A model generated the notes under the pieces. The model ran no database searches. It was given only the letters and a program-made list of their open reading frames with translations, and was not told the DNA's origin. From assembly GCA_944383825.1 (NCBI GenBank), contig CALWRA010000002.1, forward strand, positions 159,259-223,258: a DNA stretch of 64,000 nt. Reading direction: 5' to 3'. The position numbers and the translations under genes were made by a program. Of this stretch, positions 18,898 through 27,147 are shown one piece after another; the stretch's first letter is position 1; the number at the start of each line of letters is the position of its first letter. Origin of the DNA: an uncultured Acetatifactor sp. GTDB lineage: Bacteria; Bacillota; Clostridia; Lachnospirales; Lachnospiraceae.

Positions 18898-19461
18898 GTG
18901 TTGAGAATGAGCAAGGCATGGAAACATTTTAAAACCATCACATACCATAAATATCTGGTTGCAAAGGGTTGCTTTCAGGTAGGTCTTTACAAACAGGGAA
19001 TATTTCATGATCTGTCAAAATACAGCCCCGCGGAATTTCTGGTGGGAGCGAAGTATTATCAGGGCAACAGAAGTCCTAATAACGCGGAAAGAGAGAATAT
19101 TGGCTATTCCAGCGCATGGCTGCACCATAAGGGACGCAATAAGCATCATTATGAATATTGGATCGATTATTCCATGCAGGATGTTCCGGGAGGGATGGCT
19201 CCTGTGCCGATGCCCTACCGATATATTGCGGAAATGATTATGGATAGGATCGCCGCAAGCAAGGTATATCTTGGAAAAAATTATACGGATGACGCTCCTT
19301 TGGCGTATTATTACCAGGGGACGGACAGGGCTCCCATACATGAGGAGACAAAGAGAATTCTGGAAGAAATGCTGACGATGCTTGCCAGACAAGGAGAGAA
19401 GGAAACCTTCCGTTATATAAGAAATGAGCTTAAAGAGAGAAAGCATAAAGAGTACCGATGA
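18898..19461 (+). CDS. DUF5662 family protein
   Basis: 187 residues. Rich in His, Tyr and Trp, with HHKGRNKHHYEYWIDY near residue 77 and FHDLSKYSPAEF near 36; the His/Asp arrangement hints at metal binding. This matches the DUF5662 family of Clostridia, without known function. Start could be GTG 18898, TTG 18901 or ATG 18907; GGCAGGT upstream favours 18898. It follows the GH13-like gene by 10 bases and probably shares its transcript. Confidence 0.7.
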   Translation: MLRMSKAWKHFKTITYHKYLVAKGCFQVGLYKQGIFHDLSKYSPAEFLVGAKYYQGNRSPNNAERENIGYSSAWLHHKGRNKHHYEYWIDYSMQDVPGGMAPVPMPYRYIAEMIMDRIAASKVYLGKNYTDDAPLAYYYQGTDRAPIHEETKRILEEMLTMLARQGEKETFRYIRNELKERKHKEYR

Positions 19462-19543
19462 TTTGTACGGTCAGACATGCAACAGCAGCAGAATAAGGAA
19501 TAATATATATTGAATAGAAGATTAGCCTCATATAGGAGACCGT

Positions 19544-19912
19544 ATGAACTGTATTGCGTTATTATTGCTGCTGTGCTGCTGCGGTAATTTTGGAAATACC
19601 TGCGGCGGAAATGCCGTCGGAAATGACAGCACAGGCTGTGGCTGTGGCTGCGGGGAGGATGCCAGAGACGACCGCGGCTGTGGGGAAGATAACAGGGGCA
19701 GAGACGACAGAGACTGCGGCTGTGACAGAGACCGTGATAGAGACCGTGACAGAGATAGAGACCGGGATCGCGACAGGGAACGCTGTGATATGCCGGGAAT
19801 CATGCCTCCGCCCTGGAGTGACCGCGGCTACGACTCCAGGCAGGACTCCAGAAGACAGGATTATTCCAATTACGCCAGAGGAGAAACCTGTGGCTGTGAG
19901 GGAAAGGAATAA
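19544..19912 (+). CDS. Cys/Gly-rich protein with an Asp-Arg dipeptide repeat
   Basis: 122 residues, not recognised. It opens with a short hydrophobic segment ending in CCCGNFG, then a Gly/Cys-rich stretch (GCGCGCG), then nine consecutive Asp-Arg pairs plus Glu-Arg (residues 61-80), then a Pro/Asp/Arg tail ending CGCEGKE. TAGGAGA sits 9 bases before the ATG, and a strong terminator follows, so it looks like a real single-gene unit. An overlapping +1 frame (19554-20018) lacks a ribosome site and runs through the terminator, so it is rejected. Cell-surface or spore-coat roles would be guesses. Confidence 0.6.
   Translation: MNCIALLLLLCCCGNFGNTCGGNAVGNDSTGCGCGCGEDARDDRGCGEDNRGRDDRDCGCDRDRDRDRDRDRDRDRDRERCDMPGIMPPPWSDRGYDSRQDSRRQDYSNYARGETCGCEGKE
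19724..19783 (+). repeat. Asp-Arg codon repeat (10 hexanucleotide units)
   Basis: Ten imperfect 6-base units (GAY followed by an Arg codon, AGA/CGT/CGG/CGC/AGG; last unit GAA CGC). Codon use varies between units, so selection appears to keep the dipeptide rather than simple DNA slippage alone. Confidence 0.8.
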
Positions 19913-19920
19913 CTGCCGTG

Positions 19921-19962
19921 AGCAGGATGCTGCATTTATAAGCTGCAGCATCCTGCTTTTTC
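19921..19962 (+). terminator. rho-independent terminator after the Asp-Arg repeat gene
   Basis: A perfect 14-bp stem (19921-19934 with 19944-19957), 9-base loop, followed by TTTTTC. Confidence 0.9.
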
Positions 19963-19987
19963 AGTGTGAAAAAAATAACGAAAGGTA

Positions 19988-20016
19988 TTTCCTATCAAAG
20001 GGATTTATGCTATATT
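19988..20016 (+). promoter_or_regulatory. possible promoter of the lactonase-fold gene
   Basis: TATATT (20011-20016) with a poor -35 TTTCCT at 17 bases. Weak, but it sits between a terminator and the next gene. Confidence 0.35.
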
Positions 20017-20075
20017 AAAAATAGTTGCATTTCCGGAGACACTGTCCGGCCAACATGCTTAAGGAGGCAGAGACT

Positions 20076-21128
20076 ATGGCAAAAGAAAAATATGTGGCAT
20101 ATGTTTCCACCTATACTCAGGGAGACAGCCACGGAATCAAAATATACGATGTGGATATGGAGAAGGGTAGATTTTTAGAAAAGGATAAGGTGGAAATCAC
20201 TAATTCTTCGTATGTGTCTATTTCCCACAACCGAAGATTTCTGTATTCCATAACCGATTTTGGTGTGGAATCCTATCAAATTCTTGCAGATGGAGATCTG
20301 GAGCTGATTAATTTTGCACCCATAAATGGTATGAGAGGTTGCTATGTGTCCTCGGATTATACGGACAGATATTTATTTGTAGCAGGTTATCATGACGGAA
20401 AGCTGACTGTGCTGCGTCTCCACGAGGATGGATCCATTGGTGAAATTACAGACGAAATTTATCATAAGGGACTTGGAAGCATTGCCGAGCGCAATTTCAG
20501 ACCCCATATTAATTGTGCCCGCATGACTCATGACAATAAATACCTTTTGGTGGCCGATCAGGGAATGGATCATGTGAATGTGTACAGATTTGATTCAGAG
20601 AGGGGTAAGGTAAAGCTGGTGGATGTGATTCGCAGTGAAATAGAGTCGGCTCCCAGGCATATTAAGATTTCTGAGGATGGAAGGTATATATATATTATCC
20701 ACGAGTGGAAATGCTATATTGATGTCTACTCTTACGAGGACAGAAAAGGGATGCCATATTTTGAAAAGATACAGACGGTTGAGACTGCAGCGCTCAGCAT
20801 AGGAAGCAATAATGCGGCCAGCGCTCTGAGCTTTTCTCAGGATTATAATTATCTGCTGACTACCATTGCCGGAGATAATTCTGTTGTGATATACAAGGTG
20901 AACAAGGAGGATGGAACATTAAAAAGAGTGCTTAATCTTCCCATCAGCGGAGAATATCCAAAGGATGCCATGCTGTTTCCCAATAATAAATTTCTTGTAT
21001 CATTGAATCACGAGACAAATGATATGACATTTTTTCATGTGGATCTTGACGCGGGAACTCTTGTCATGAACGGACCTGCAATTAAGGTCAATGTACCAAA
21101 CTGCATTGCTTTTCACAGACTTTCCTGA
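20076..21128 (+). CDS. lactonase-family seven-bladed beta-propeller (6-phosphogluconolactonase-like)
   Basis: 350 residues, with repeated blade patterns (SYVSISHNRRFLYS, TDRYLFVAGYHDGKL, DNKYLLVADQGMDHVNVY, PRHIKISEDGRYIYIIHE, DYNYLLTTIAGDNSVVIY). This is the COG2706 lactonase fold; the HINCARMTHD strand is typical. Relatives include Pgl of the pentose phosphate pathway and muconate cycloisomerases, so the substrate is uncertain. AAGGAGG at 20061 places the start at the ATG at 20076. It is monocistronic. Confidence 0.8.
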   Translation: MAKEKYVAYVSTYTQGDSHGIKIYDVDMEKGRFLEKDKVEITNSSYVSISHNRRFLYSITDFGVESYQILADGDLELINFAPINGMRGCYVSSDYTDRYLFVAGYHDGKLTVLRLHEDGSIGEITDEIYHKGLGSIAERNFRPHINCARMTHDNKYLLVADQGMDHVNVYRFDSERGKVKLVDVIRSEIESAPRHIKISEDGRYIYIIHEWKCYIDVYSYEDRKGMPYFEKIQTVETAALSIGSNNAASALSFSQDYNYLLTTIAGDNSVVIYKVNKEDGTLKRVLNLPISGEYPKDAMLFPNNKFLVSLNHETNDMTFFHVDLDAGTLVMNGPAIKVNVPNCIAFHRLS

Positions 21129-21140
21129 CAAATCATTCAA

Positions 21141-21173
21141 CAATAGGAAGCGCGTTCTGCGAGCTTCCTATTG
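21141..21173. repeat. 33-nt hairpin between convergent genes (copy 1 of 2)
   Basis: Perfect 11-bp arms CAATAGGAAGC and GCTTCCTATTG around an 11-base loop. It lies between the ends of the lactonase gene and aroC. There is no T-run on either side, so intrinsic termination is doubtful. A second copy with the same left arm and loop length is at 62501. Confidence 0.65.
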
Positions 21174-21234
21174 TCATAAGCGCACAAAAACTCCTTCTCG
21201 ATCGATATAGATAACGGCGAAAGACCGCGTTTGG

Positions 21235-22335
21235 TCAGTTTTTGTAAAAGTTTTCCAGAGAGGCCATTCTGGAGGACATATTCAGCATCATTAAGTCCAG
21301 AATGGTAAGGGCGGTCATACATTCCATGACGACTACAGCTCTTGGAACGATGACGGGATCATGACGGCCTTTGATTTGTATGTCAATTTCTTCCCCGGCC
21401 TTGTTCACTGTCTGCTGAGGGCTGTAGATGGAGGGAGTGGGCTTTACCCAGGCTCTTACAAGGAGTGCGTCCCCATCGCTGATACCGCCGAGAACGCCGC
21501 CCGCATGATTGGTGGATTTGACAATTTTTCCCTCCCTCATCCGGAAGGGGTCATTGTTCTGGCTTCCTTTTCTGGAGGATGTCTGAATTCCATCGCCAAT
21601 TTCCACGGCTTTTACTGCGCCAATGGACATAATTGCTTTGGCGAGGCAGGCATCCAGCTTTTCAAAAACCGGTTCCCCGATTCCTGCCGGAAGTCCCTCC
21701 ACAAGGCATTCCATACAGCCTCCTGCGGAATCTGTGAGCCTCCGCGTCTCTTCCAGCCAGGTCAGAGCCTTTTGATCAGCCTCGTAGTCCGGCATTGCCG
21801 TTGCCGTATTTCGCGCAGCGATTCTGTCCAGACGGGAAAGGTCGGCTTCTACGGGACCTATGGAGCGCGTATAGGCAAAAAGGTTTATTCCCAGCTGATT
21901 CAATATTCTGCAGGCAATGGCTCCCGCCGCCACCCGCCCCGCAGTTTCCCTGCCGGAGGAACGGCCGCCGCCCCTGTAGTCCCGGAAACCGTACTTTTTG
22001 TCAAAGGTGTAATCTGCATGTCCAGGGCGATAATAGGAGGCAATTTCGCCGTAATCTCCGGAAATATGCGATGTATTTCTGATAATAAGAGAAATAGGAG
22101 TTCCGGTGGTGCGCCCGTCAAAAAGGCCGGAGAGAATTTCCACCTGATCGTCCTCCTTTCGGGGAGTGGAAATATTGGAGGATCCGGGCTTTCGCCTGTC
22201 AAGATAGGACTGAATATCTGCTTCGCAAAGGGAGAGTCCTGCGGGGCAGCCATCCACTACCGCACCGATCGCCCTTCCATGGGATTCTCCCCAGGTGGTT
22301 ATTCTGAATATTGTTCCAAATGTTGAGCCTGCCAT
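21235..22335 (-). CDS. aroC: chorismate synthase
   Basis: 366 residues, the usual length. It makes chorismate from EPSP with reduced FMN, the last step of the shikimate pathway. Visible motifs are the N-terminal TTWGESHGRAIG, GRSSGRETAGRVAAG near residue 120 and the C-terminal RHDPVIVPRAVVVMECM. AGGTA precedes the ATG. It is the only minus-strand gene in this region, with its own promoter and a long leader. Confidence 0.95.
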   Translation of the reverse strand: MAGSTFGTIFRITTWGESHGRAIGAVVDGCPAGLSLCEADIQSYLDRRKPGSSNISTPRKEDDQVEILSGLFDGRTTGTPISLIIRNTSHISGDYGEIASYYRPGHADYTFDKKYGFRDYRGGGRSSGRETAGRVAAGAIACRILNQLGINLFAYTRSIGPVEADLSRLDRIAARNTATAMPDYEADQKALTWLEETRRLTDSAGGCMECLVEGLPAGIGEPVFEKLDACLAKAIMSIGAVKAVEIGDGIQTSSRKGSQNNDPFRMREGKIVKSTNHAGGVLGGISDGDALLVRAWVKPTPSIYSPQQTVNKAGEEIDIQIKGRHDPVIVPRAVVVMECMTALTILDLMMLNMSSRMASLENFYKN

Positions 22336-22375
22336 TTTTACCTCTCATTCCGAAGCGTTTTATGCCGGGGAGGAC

Positions 22376-22454
22376 GCGCACAGAATGAAGGCTGTGTGCT
22401 GCGGCCAAAGAACTTACGACGCTTCTGTGCAAATTTCGGATTGCACTGTCCGAA
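22376..22454 (-). promoter_or_regulatory. structured aroC leader
   Basis: The predicted aroC leader is about 135 bases and folds into at least two hairpins: TTCGGA/TCCGAA (22435-22454, loop 8) and GCGCACAG/CTGTGTGC (22376-22399). No known riboswitch was recognised. Confidence 0.35.
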
Positions 22455-22476
22455 TCTTTTTGCATTTGTAATCCAC

Positions 22477-22505
22477 ATTATAGACAACGGCAGGGAAAAA
22501 GGCAA
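22477..22505 (-). promoter_or_regulatory. promoter of aroC
   Basis: Read on the minus strand: TTGCCT (complement of 22500-22505), 17 bases, TATAAT (complement of 22477-22482). Confidence 0.65.
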
Positions 22506-22594
22506 CTTTTTTCAGAGAAAAAGGGTGCATATGGGAAAAAGATATGATATGATCATGATTGCATCGGAAGAATTCTGGGAGGAGCATTGGAATC

Positions 22595-23728
22595 ATGTAT
22601 AAGATTATAAAGCAGGAGGGAAGAGCCAAAAGAGCCCGTCTTAAAACAGTGCACGGCGTTATTGAGACGCCTGTATTTATGAATGTGGGAACAGCCGCCG
22701 CCATCAAGGGGGCTGTGTCCACACAGGATCTGGAGCAGATCAAAACCCAGGTTGAATTGTCTAATACCTATCATCTTCATGTACGTCCCGGAGACCGCAT
22801 TATCAGACAGCTTGGAGGGCTCCATAAATTCATGTCATGGGACAAGCCGATTTTAACGGATTCAGGAGGGTTTCAGGTATTTTCCCTTGCAGGACTGCGC
22901 AAAATCAGGGAAGAGGGAGTTTATTTTCATTCTCACATAGATGGCCGGAAAATTTTCATGGGTCCCGAGGAAAGCATGCAGATACAGTCAAATCTGGCTT
23001 CTACAATCGCCATGGCCTTTGACGAATGTGCGCCCAGTAAGGCCGATAGAGGCTATGTGCAGGCATCTGCGGAGCGTACCGTCCGGTGGCTTGAGCGCTG
23101 CAGGGCGGAGATGATAAGACTCAATTCCCTCGAGGATACCATAAATCCCAGGCAGATGTTATTCGGCATCAACCAAGGAGCGGTTTATGCGGATATTAGG
23201 ATTGAGCATGCAAAGCGTATCAGAGAGCTTGAATTGGATGGGTATGCGGTAGGCGGTCTGGCTGTGGGAGAGACTCATGAGGAAATGTATTATATTCTGG
23301 ATGAGGTGGTGCCTTACCTTCCTGCGGATAAACCCACATATCTGATGGGGGTGGGAACCCCTGCCAATATTTTAGAGGGAGTGGAGCGGGGAGTGGATTT
23401 TTTTGACTGCGTGTATCCTACAAGGAACGGGCGCCATGGACATTTATATACAAATTACGGCAAAATCAATCTGTTCAATGCAAAATATGAGCTTGATCAG
23501 AGGCCCATTGAGGAAGGATGCGCCTGCCCGGCATGCACCAGGTATTCCAGGGCTTATATCAGACATCTGCTAAAGGCGAAAGAGATGCTGGGTATGCGGC
23601 TATGCGTCCTGCATAACCTTTATTTTTACAATACCATGATGGAGGAAATCCGAAACGCTTTGGAAGAGGATCGGTTTGCCTCCTATAAAAGGGAGAAGCT
23701 GGAAAGAATGACTCCTTCCCAGGATTAA
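22595..23728 (+). CDS. tgt: tRNA-guanine transglycosylase
   Basis: 377 residues. It exchanges G34 of tRNAs with GUN anticodons for preQ1 on the way to queuosine. DSGGFQVFSL near residue 88 binds the base, FDCVYPTRNGRHG near 268 contains the nucleophilic Asp, and CACPACTRYSRAYIRHL near 308 binds zinc. GGGAGGAG upstream fixes the ATG at 22595; an in-frame TTG at 22559 is less likely. It is followed by yajC 93 bases later, the common tgt-yajC order. Confidence 0.95.
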   Translation: MYKIIKQEGRAKRARLKTVHGVIETPVFMNVGTAAAIKGAVSTQDLEQIKTQVELSNTYHLHVRPGDRIIRQLGGLHKFMSWDKPILTDSGGFQVFSLAGLRKIREEGVYFHSHIDGRKIFMGPEESMQIQSNLASTIAMAFDECAPSKADRGYVQASAERTVRWLERCRAEMIRLNSLEDTINPRQMLFGINQGAVYADIRIEHAKRIRELELDGYAVGGLAVGETHEEMYYILDEVVPYLPADKPTYLMGVGTPANILEGVERGVDFFDCVYPTRNGRHGHLYTNYGKINLFNAKYELDQRPIEEGCACPACTRYSRAYIRHLLKAKEMLGMRLCVLHNLYFYNTMMEEIRNALEEDRFASYKREKLERMTPSQD

Positions 23729-23821
23729 ATTTTTGAAAACTACTTGCCCATACGGGAAAATTTGTGTATGATAATTACCTGAAGTACTTTTAGAGGCGTG
23801 GAACGTCGGAATGGAGGAGCA

Positions 23822-24145
23822 ATGGGAATTTTATTAACTGATGCGGAGGCGGCCGCTGCGGGAAGCACAGTGAGCTTTGTAGGCATGCTGCTCGTTTATG
23901 CGGTGCTGATCGGCGCGATGTATTTCTTTTTTATGAGACCTCAGAAGAAGGAACGGAAAAGACTTGCATCCATGCTGGCCTCACTGGAGACCGGAGACTG
24001 TGTGCTGACTACCTCAGGATTTTACGGAATTGTGATTGATATTACGGATGATACTGTGATCGTTGAGTTCGGCAACAATAAAAACTGCCGGATCCCCATG
24101 GAGAAATCGGCAATCAGCCGTGTAGAAAAGCCCGGTGAAAATTAG
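23822..24145 (+). CDS. yajC: Sec translocase accessory subunit YajC
   Basis: 107 residues: one membrane helix (about residues 18-38) ending in FFFMRPQKKERKR, then the conserved LASLETGDCVLTTSGFYG fold. It belongs to the SecDF-YajC complex that assists protein export. GGAGGAG precedes the ATG at 23822. secD/secF are not in the window. A terminator follows. Confidence 0.92.
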   Translation: MGILLTDAEAAAAGSTVSFVGMLLVYAVLIGAMYFFFMRPQKKERKRLASMLASLETGDCVLTTSGFYGIVIDITDDTVIVEFGNNKNCRIPMEKSAISRVEKPGEN

Positions 24146-24167
24146 AAGTAAGTTTTCTGGATTGTAA

Positions 24168-24194
24168 GGCAGTGCCTCCGGGCATTGCCTTTTG
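24168..24194 (+). terminator. terminator after yajC
   Basis: GGCAGTGCC pairs with GGCATTGCC (24168-24176 / 24181-24189, one G-U), tetraloop TCCG, then TTTTGT. Confidence 0.8.
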
Positions 24195-24225
24195 TGCATA
24201 CATGTGTTGAAATCACTGTTGAAAT

Positions 24226-24253
24226 TTGACAATATATCAGTTATTATTAAATA
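24226..24253 (+). promoter_or_regulatory. promoter of leuB-ilvD-ilvB
   Basis: TTGACA (24226-24231), 16 bases, TAAATA (24248-24253). A leader of roughly 45 bases follows; too short for a T-box or a classical leucine attenuator. Confidence 0.5.
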
Positions 24254-24305
24254 AGCGGTCTTTCATACTGTACTACATGAAAGTTTTAAAACAATGGAGG
24301 AAATT

Positions 24306-25391
24306 ATGGAATTACATATTACCTGCATTCCGGGCGATGGCATCGGTCCGGAAATTGTAAAGGAGGCCAGGAAGGTCCTGGAAAGAGCGGCAGATAAATA
24401 TGGGCATAAAATGATTTTTAAGGACGTCCTGATGGGAGGGGCGTCCATCGATGCTCACGGCGTGCCTCTGACAAAGGAGACGGTGGCTGAGGCAAAAGCG
24501 GCGGATGCTGTGCTGATGGGCTCCATAGGAGGTGACGCGGCGACCTCTCCCTGGTACCGTCTGTCGCCTGAACTGAGGCCGGAGGCGGGACTGCTGGCTC
24601 TCAGAAAGTCATTGAAGCTTTTTGCCAATCTACGCCCGGCAGTTCTGTATGATGAACTGGCCGATGCCTGCCCATTAAGGGAGGAAATCAGCAGGGCTGG
24701 TTTCGACATGATTATTGTGAGAGAGCTGACAGGAGGACTTTATTTTGGAGAAAGGAAAACTTTTCAGGAAAACGGCGTCCGCAAAGCCATCGACACATTA
24801 ACCTATGACGAAAATGAGATCAGAAGGATTGCGGTGAAGGGCTTTGATATTGCAAGAAAGCGCCGCAAAAAGGTAACCAGTGTGGATAAGGCCAATGTGC
24901 TGGACTCTTCCAGGCTTTGGAGAAGCGTGGTGGAGGAGGTGGCCAAGGGCTATCCGGATGTTACGCTGGAGCATATGCTGGTGGATAACTGCGCCATGCA
25001 GCTTGTTAAAAATCCGGCGCAGTTTGACGTAATTCTGACGGAAAACATGTTTGGGGATATTCTTTCCGATGAGGCCAGCATGGTGACGGGCTCCATCGGT
25101 ATGCTGGCCAGCGCAAGCCTGAATGATACAAAATTCGGTCTTTATGAACCCAGCCATGGATCAGCTCCCGATATTGCAGGAATGGATATTGCAAATCCCA
25201 TTGCCACAGTTCTGAGCGCGGCTATGATGCTCAGGTACAGCTTCGACCTGGACAGAGAAGCGCAAGCAATTGAAAAAGCAGTAAAACTAACGCTTTCTGA
25301 AGGCTATCGTACCGCGGATATCATGTCCGAGGGAATGACAAAGGTAGGTTGCAGCCGGATGGGGGATTTGCTGGCAGAACACATAGTATGA
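24306..25391 (+). CDS. leuB: 3-isopropylmalate dehydrogenase
   Basis: 361 residues. It oxidatively decarboxylates 3-isopropylmalate to 2-ketoisocaproate (leucine pathway), using NAD+. The fold motifs [27 protein letters not shown] and [17 protein letters not shown] are intact. GGAGG at 24297 sets the start. It heads the branched-chain operon leuB-ilvD-ilvB; leuA and leuCD are absent here. Confidence 0.95.
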   Translation: MELHITCIPGDGIGPEIVKEARKVLERAADKYGHKMIFKDVLMGGASIDAHGVPLTKETVAEAKAADAVLMGSIGGDAATSPWYRLSPELRPEAGLLALRKSLKLFANLRPAVLYDELADACPLREEISRAGFDMIIVRELTGGLYFGERKTFQENGVRKAIDTLTYDENEIRRIAVKGFDIARKRRKKVTSVDKANVLDSSRLWRSVVEEVAKGYPDVTLEHMLVDNCAMQLVKNPAQFDVILTENMFGDILSDEASMVTGSIGMLASASLNDTKFGLYEPSHGSAPDIAGMDIANPIATVLSAAMMLRYSFDLDREAQAIEKAVKLTLSEGYRTADIMSEGMTKVGCSRMGDLLAEHIV

Positions 25392-25403
25392 TGTTGCAAA
25401 TAA

Positions 25404-25439
25404 ATGTCCGCTAATGCGGACAAGAGAGGTATAAAAATG
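25404..25439 (+). promoter_or_regulatory. hairpin/mini-ORF leader element before ilvD (copy 2 of 3)
   Basis: TGTCCGC-TAAT-GCGGACA is a perfect 7-bp hairpin ending just before GAGAGGT. The ATGTCC reading frame ([11 protein letters not shown]) runs in phase into ilvD. The stretch aligns almost base for base with the asd leader at 46469-46503. Confidence 0.5.
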
Positions 25440-27122
25440 AGAAGTGATTCCGTAAAGACAGGCGCCGCACAGGCGCCGCACAGAAGCTTGTTTAATGCGC
25501 TGGGCTACACGGAGGAAGAGCGCAGGAGACCGATGATCGGCATTGTGAATTCTTACAATGAGATTGTGCCCGGGCATATGAATTTGGATAAAATTGTGGA
25601 GGCCGTAAAAATCGGCGTGGCAATGGCAGGAGGAATGCCTGTTGTATTTCCTGCCATTGCGGTGTGCGATGGAATTTCTATGGGGCATGTGGGAATGAAA
25701 TATTCTCTGGTGACCAGAGATCTGATTGCGGACAGTACGGAATGCATGGCTATGGCTCACGGCTTTGATGGACTTGTCTGCGTTCCGAACTGTGATAAAA
25801 ATGTGCCCGGGCTTTTAATGGCTGCCGCAAGATTGAATATTCCCACAATCTTCATTTCAGGAGGCCCCATGCTGGCAGGACGTGTCCACGGCCGGAAGAG
25901 AAGTCTCTCTTCCATGTTTGAGGCAGTGGGAAGTGTAGCCGCCGGAACAATGACAATGGAGGAGCTCTCTGAATTTGAGGAAAAGGTTTGCCCTACCTGC
26001 GGCTCCTGCTCCGGAATGTACACAGCCAATTCCATGAACTGTCTGACTGAGGCTATCGGCATGGGCCTGAAGGGAAACGGAACAATTCCAGCCGTCTATT
26101 CCGAGCGTATCCGCTTGGCAAAGCATGCAGGAATGAAAATAATGGAGCTGGTGGAAAAGAATATCAAACCAAGAGACATTATGACTGAGAAGGCATTTTT
26201 GAATGCCTTGACGGTGGATATGGCCCTTGGCTGCTCCACAAATTCCATGCTTCATCTGCCGGCCATCGCCAGAGAAGCAGGTGTGGATTTGAATCTGGAA
26301 ATCGCAAACGAGCTGTCCGCAAAGACTCCGAATCTCTGTCATTTGGCGCCGGCAGGTCCTACCTATATTGAGGACCTGAATGAGGCCGGGGGCGTTTACG
26401 CAGTGATGAACGAGCTTGCCCAAAAAGAACTGCTATATCTTGACTGCATGACGGTGACAGGAAGCGCCATAGGTGAAAATATAAAAGGGTGCGTCAATAA
26501 GAATCCTGAGGTGATCCGTCCCATCCACCGCCCTTATTCAGAAACTGGAGGCATTGCCATTCTGAAAGGAAATCTGGCTCCTGACAGCGGCGTAGTGAAA
26601 CGATCCGCAGTGGCTCCGGAAATGCTGGTGCATCAGGGACCGGCCAGGGTATTTGACTGTGAGGAGGATGCTATCGAGGCCATTAAGTCAGGAAAAATCA
26701 AAGCAGGTGATGTGGTGGTTATCCGCTACGAGGGACCCAAGGGTGGTCCTGGAATGAGAGAGATGCTTAATCCCACCTCTGCCATTGCAGGAATGGGACT
26801 TGGATCCAGCGTGGCGTTGATTACAGATGGACGTTTTTCCGGCGCATCCAGGGGGGCATCCATAGGACATGTATCTCCTGAGGCAGCTGTGGGCGGACCG
26901 ATTGCATTGGTGGAGGAAGGGGATATTATCAGCATCAATATTCCTGAGAATAAGCTTGATGTATTGGTATCGGAGGAGGAGCTTGCCGAAAGAAGAAAGA
27001 ACTGGCGCCCCAGAGAGCCGAAGATCACAACGGGATATCTTTCCAGATACAGGGAGCTTGTGACCAGCGGCAACCAAGGAGCCGTGCTGGAAGCGCCATC
27101 TAAAAAGGAAACGGCGCATTGA
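25437..27122 (+). CDS. ilvD: dihydroxy-acid dehydratase
   Basis: 561 residues. It dehydrates dihydroxy-acids to 2-keto acids in valine/isoleucine synthesis and holds an Fe-S cluster. The cluster Cys motifs PNCDKNVPG and [14 protein letters not shown] are present, as is the C-terminal [10 protein letters not shown] block. The ATG at 25437 is 6 bases after GAGAGGT. An in-phase ATG at 25404 would add an 11-residue extension lying in the hairpin, so it is not preferred. Confidence 0.95.
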   Translation: MRSDSVKTGAAQAPHRSLFNALGYTEEERRRPMIGIVNSYNEIVPGHMNLDKIVEAVKIGVAMAGGMPVVFPAIAVCDGISMGHVGMKYSLVTRDLIADSTECMAMAHGFDGLVCVPNCDKNVPGLLMAAARLNIPTIFISGGPMLAGRVHGRKRSLSSMFEAVGSVAAGTMTMEELSEFEEKVCPTCGSCSGMYTANSMNCLTEAIGMGLKGNGTIPAVYSERIRLAKHAGMKIMELVEKNIKPRDIMTEKAFLNALTVDMALGCSTNSMLHLPAIAREAGVDLNLEIANELSAKTPNLCHLAPAGPTYIEDLNEAGGVYAVMNELAQKELLYLDCMTVTGSAIGENIKGCVNKNPEVIRPIHRPYSETGGIAILKGNLAPDSGVVKRSAVAPEMLVHQGPARVFDCEEDAIEAIKSGKIKAGDVVVIRYEGPKGGPGMREMLNPTSAIAGMGLGSSVALITDGRFSGASRGASIGHVSPEAAVGGPIALVEEGDIISINIPENKLDVLVSEEELAERRKNWRPREPKITTGYLSRYRELVTSGNQGAVLEAPSKKETAH

Positions 27123-27147
27123 TGAAACTCAGGGAGGATTTGGATAA

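Noticed and set aside
19554..20018. Alternative frame through the Asp-Arg repeat region
   Set aside because: Repeats give open frames in several phases; only the frame starting at 19544 has a ribosome site and stops before the terminator.
21361..22326. Long plus-strand frame opposite aroC
   Set aside because: Chorismate synthase motifs on the minus strand are decisive; plus frame has no family or ribosome site.
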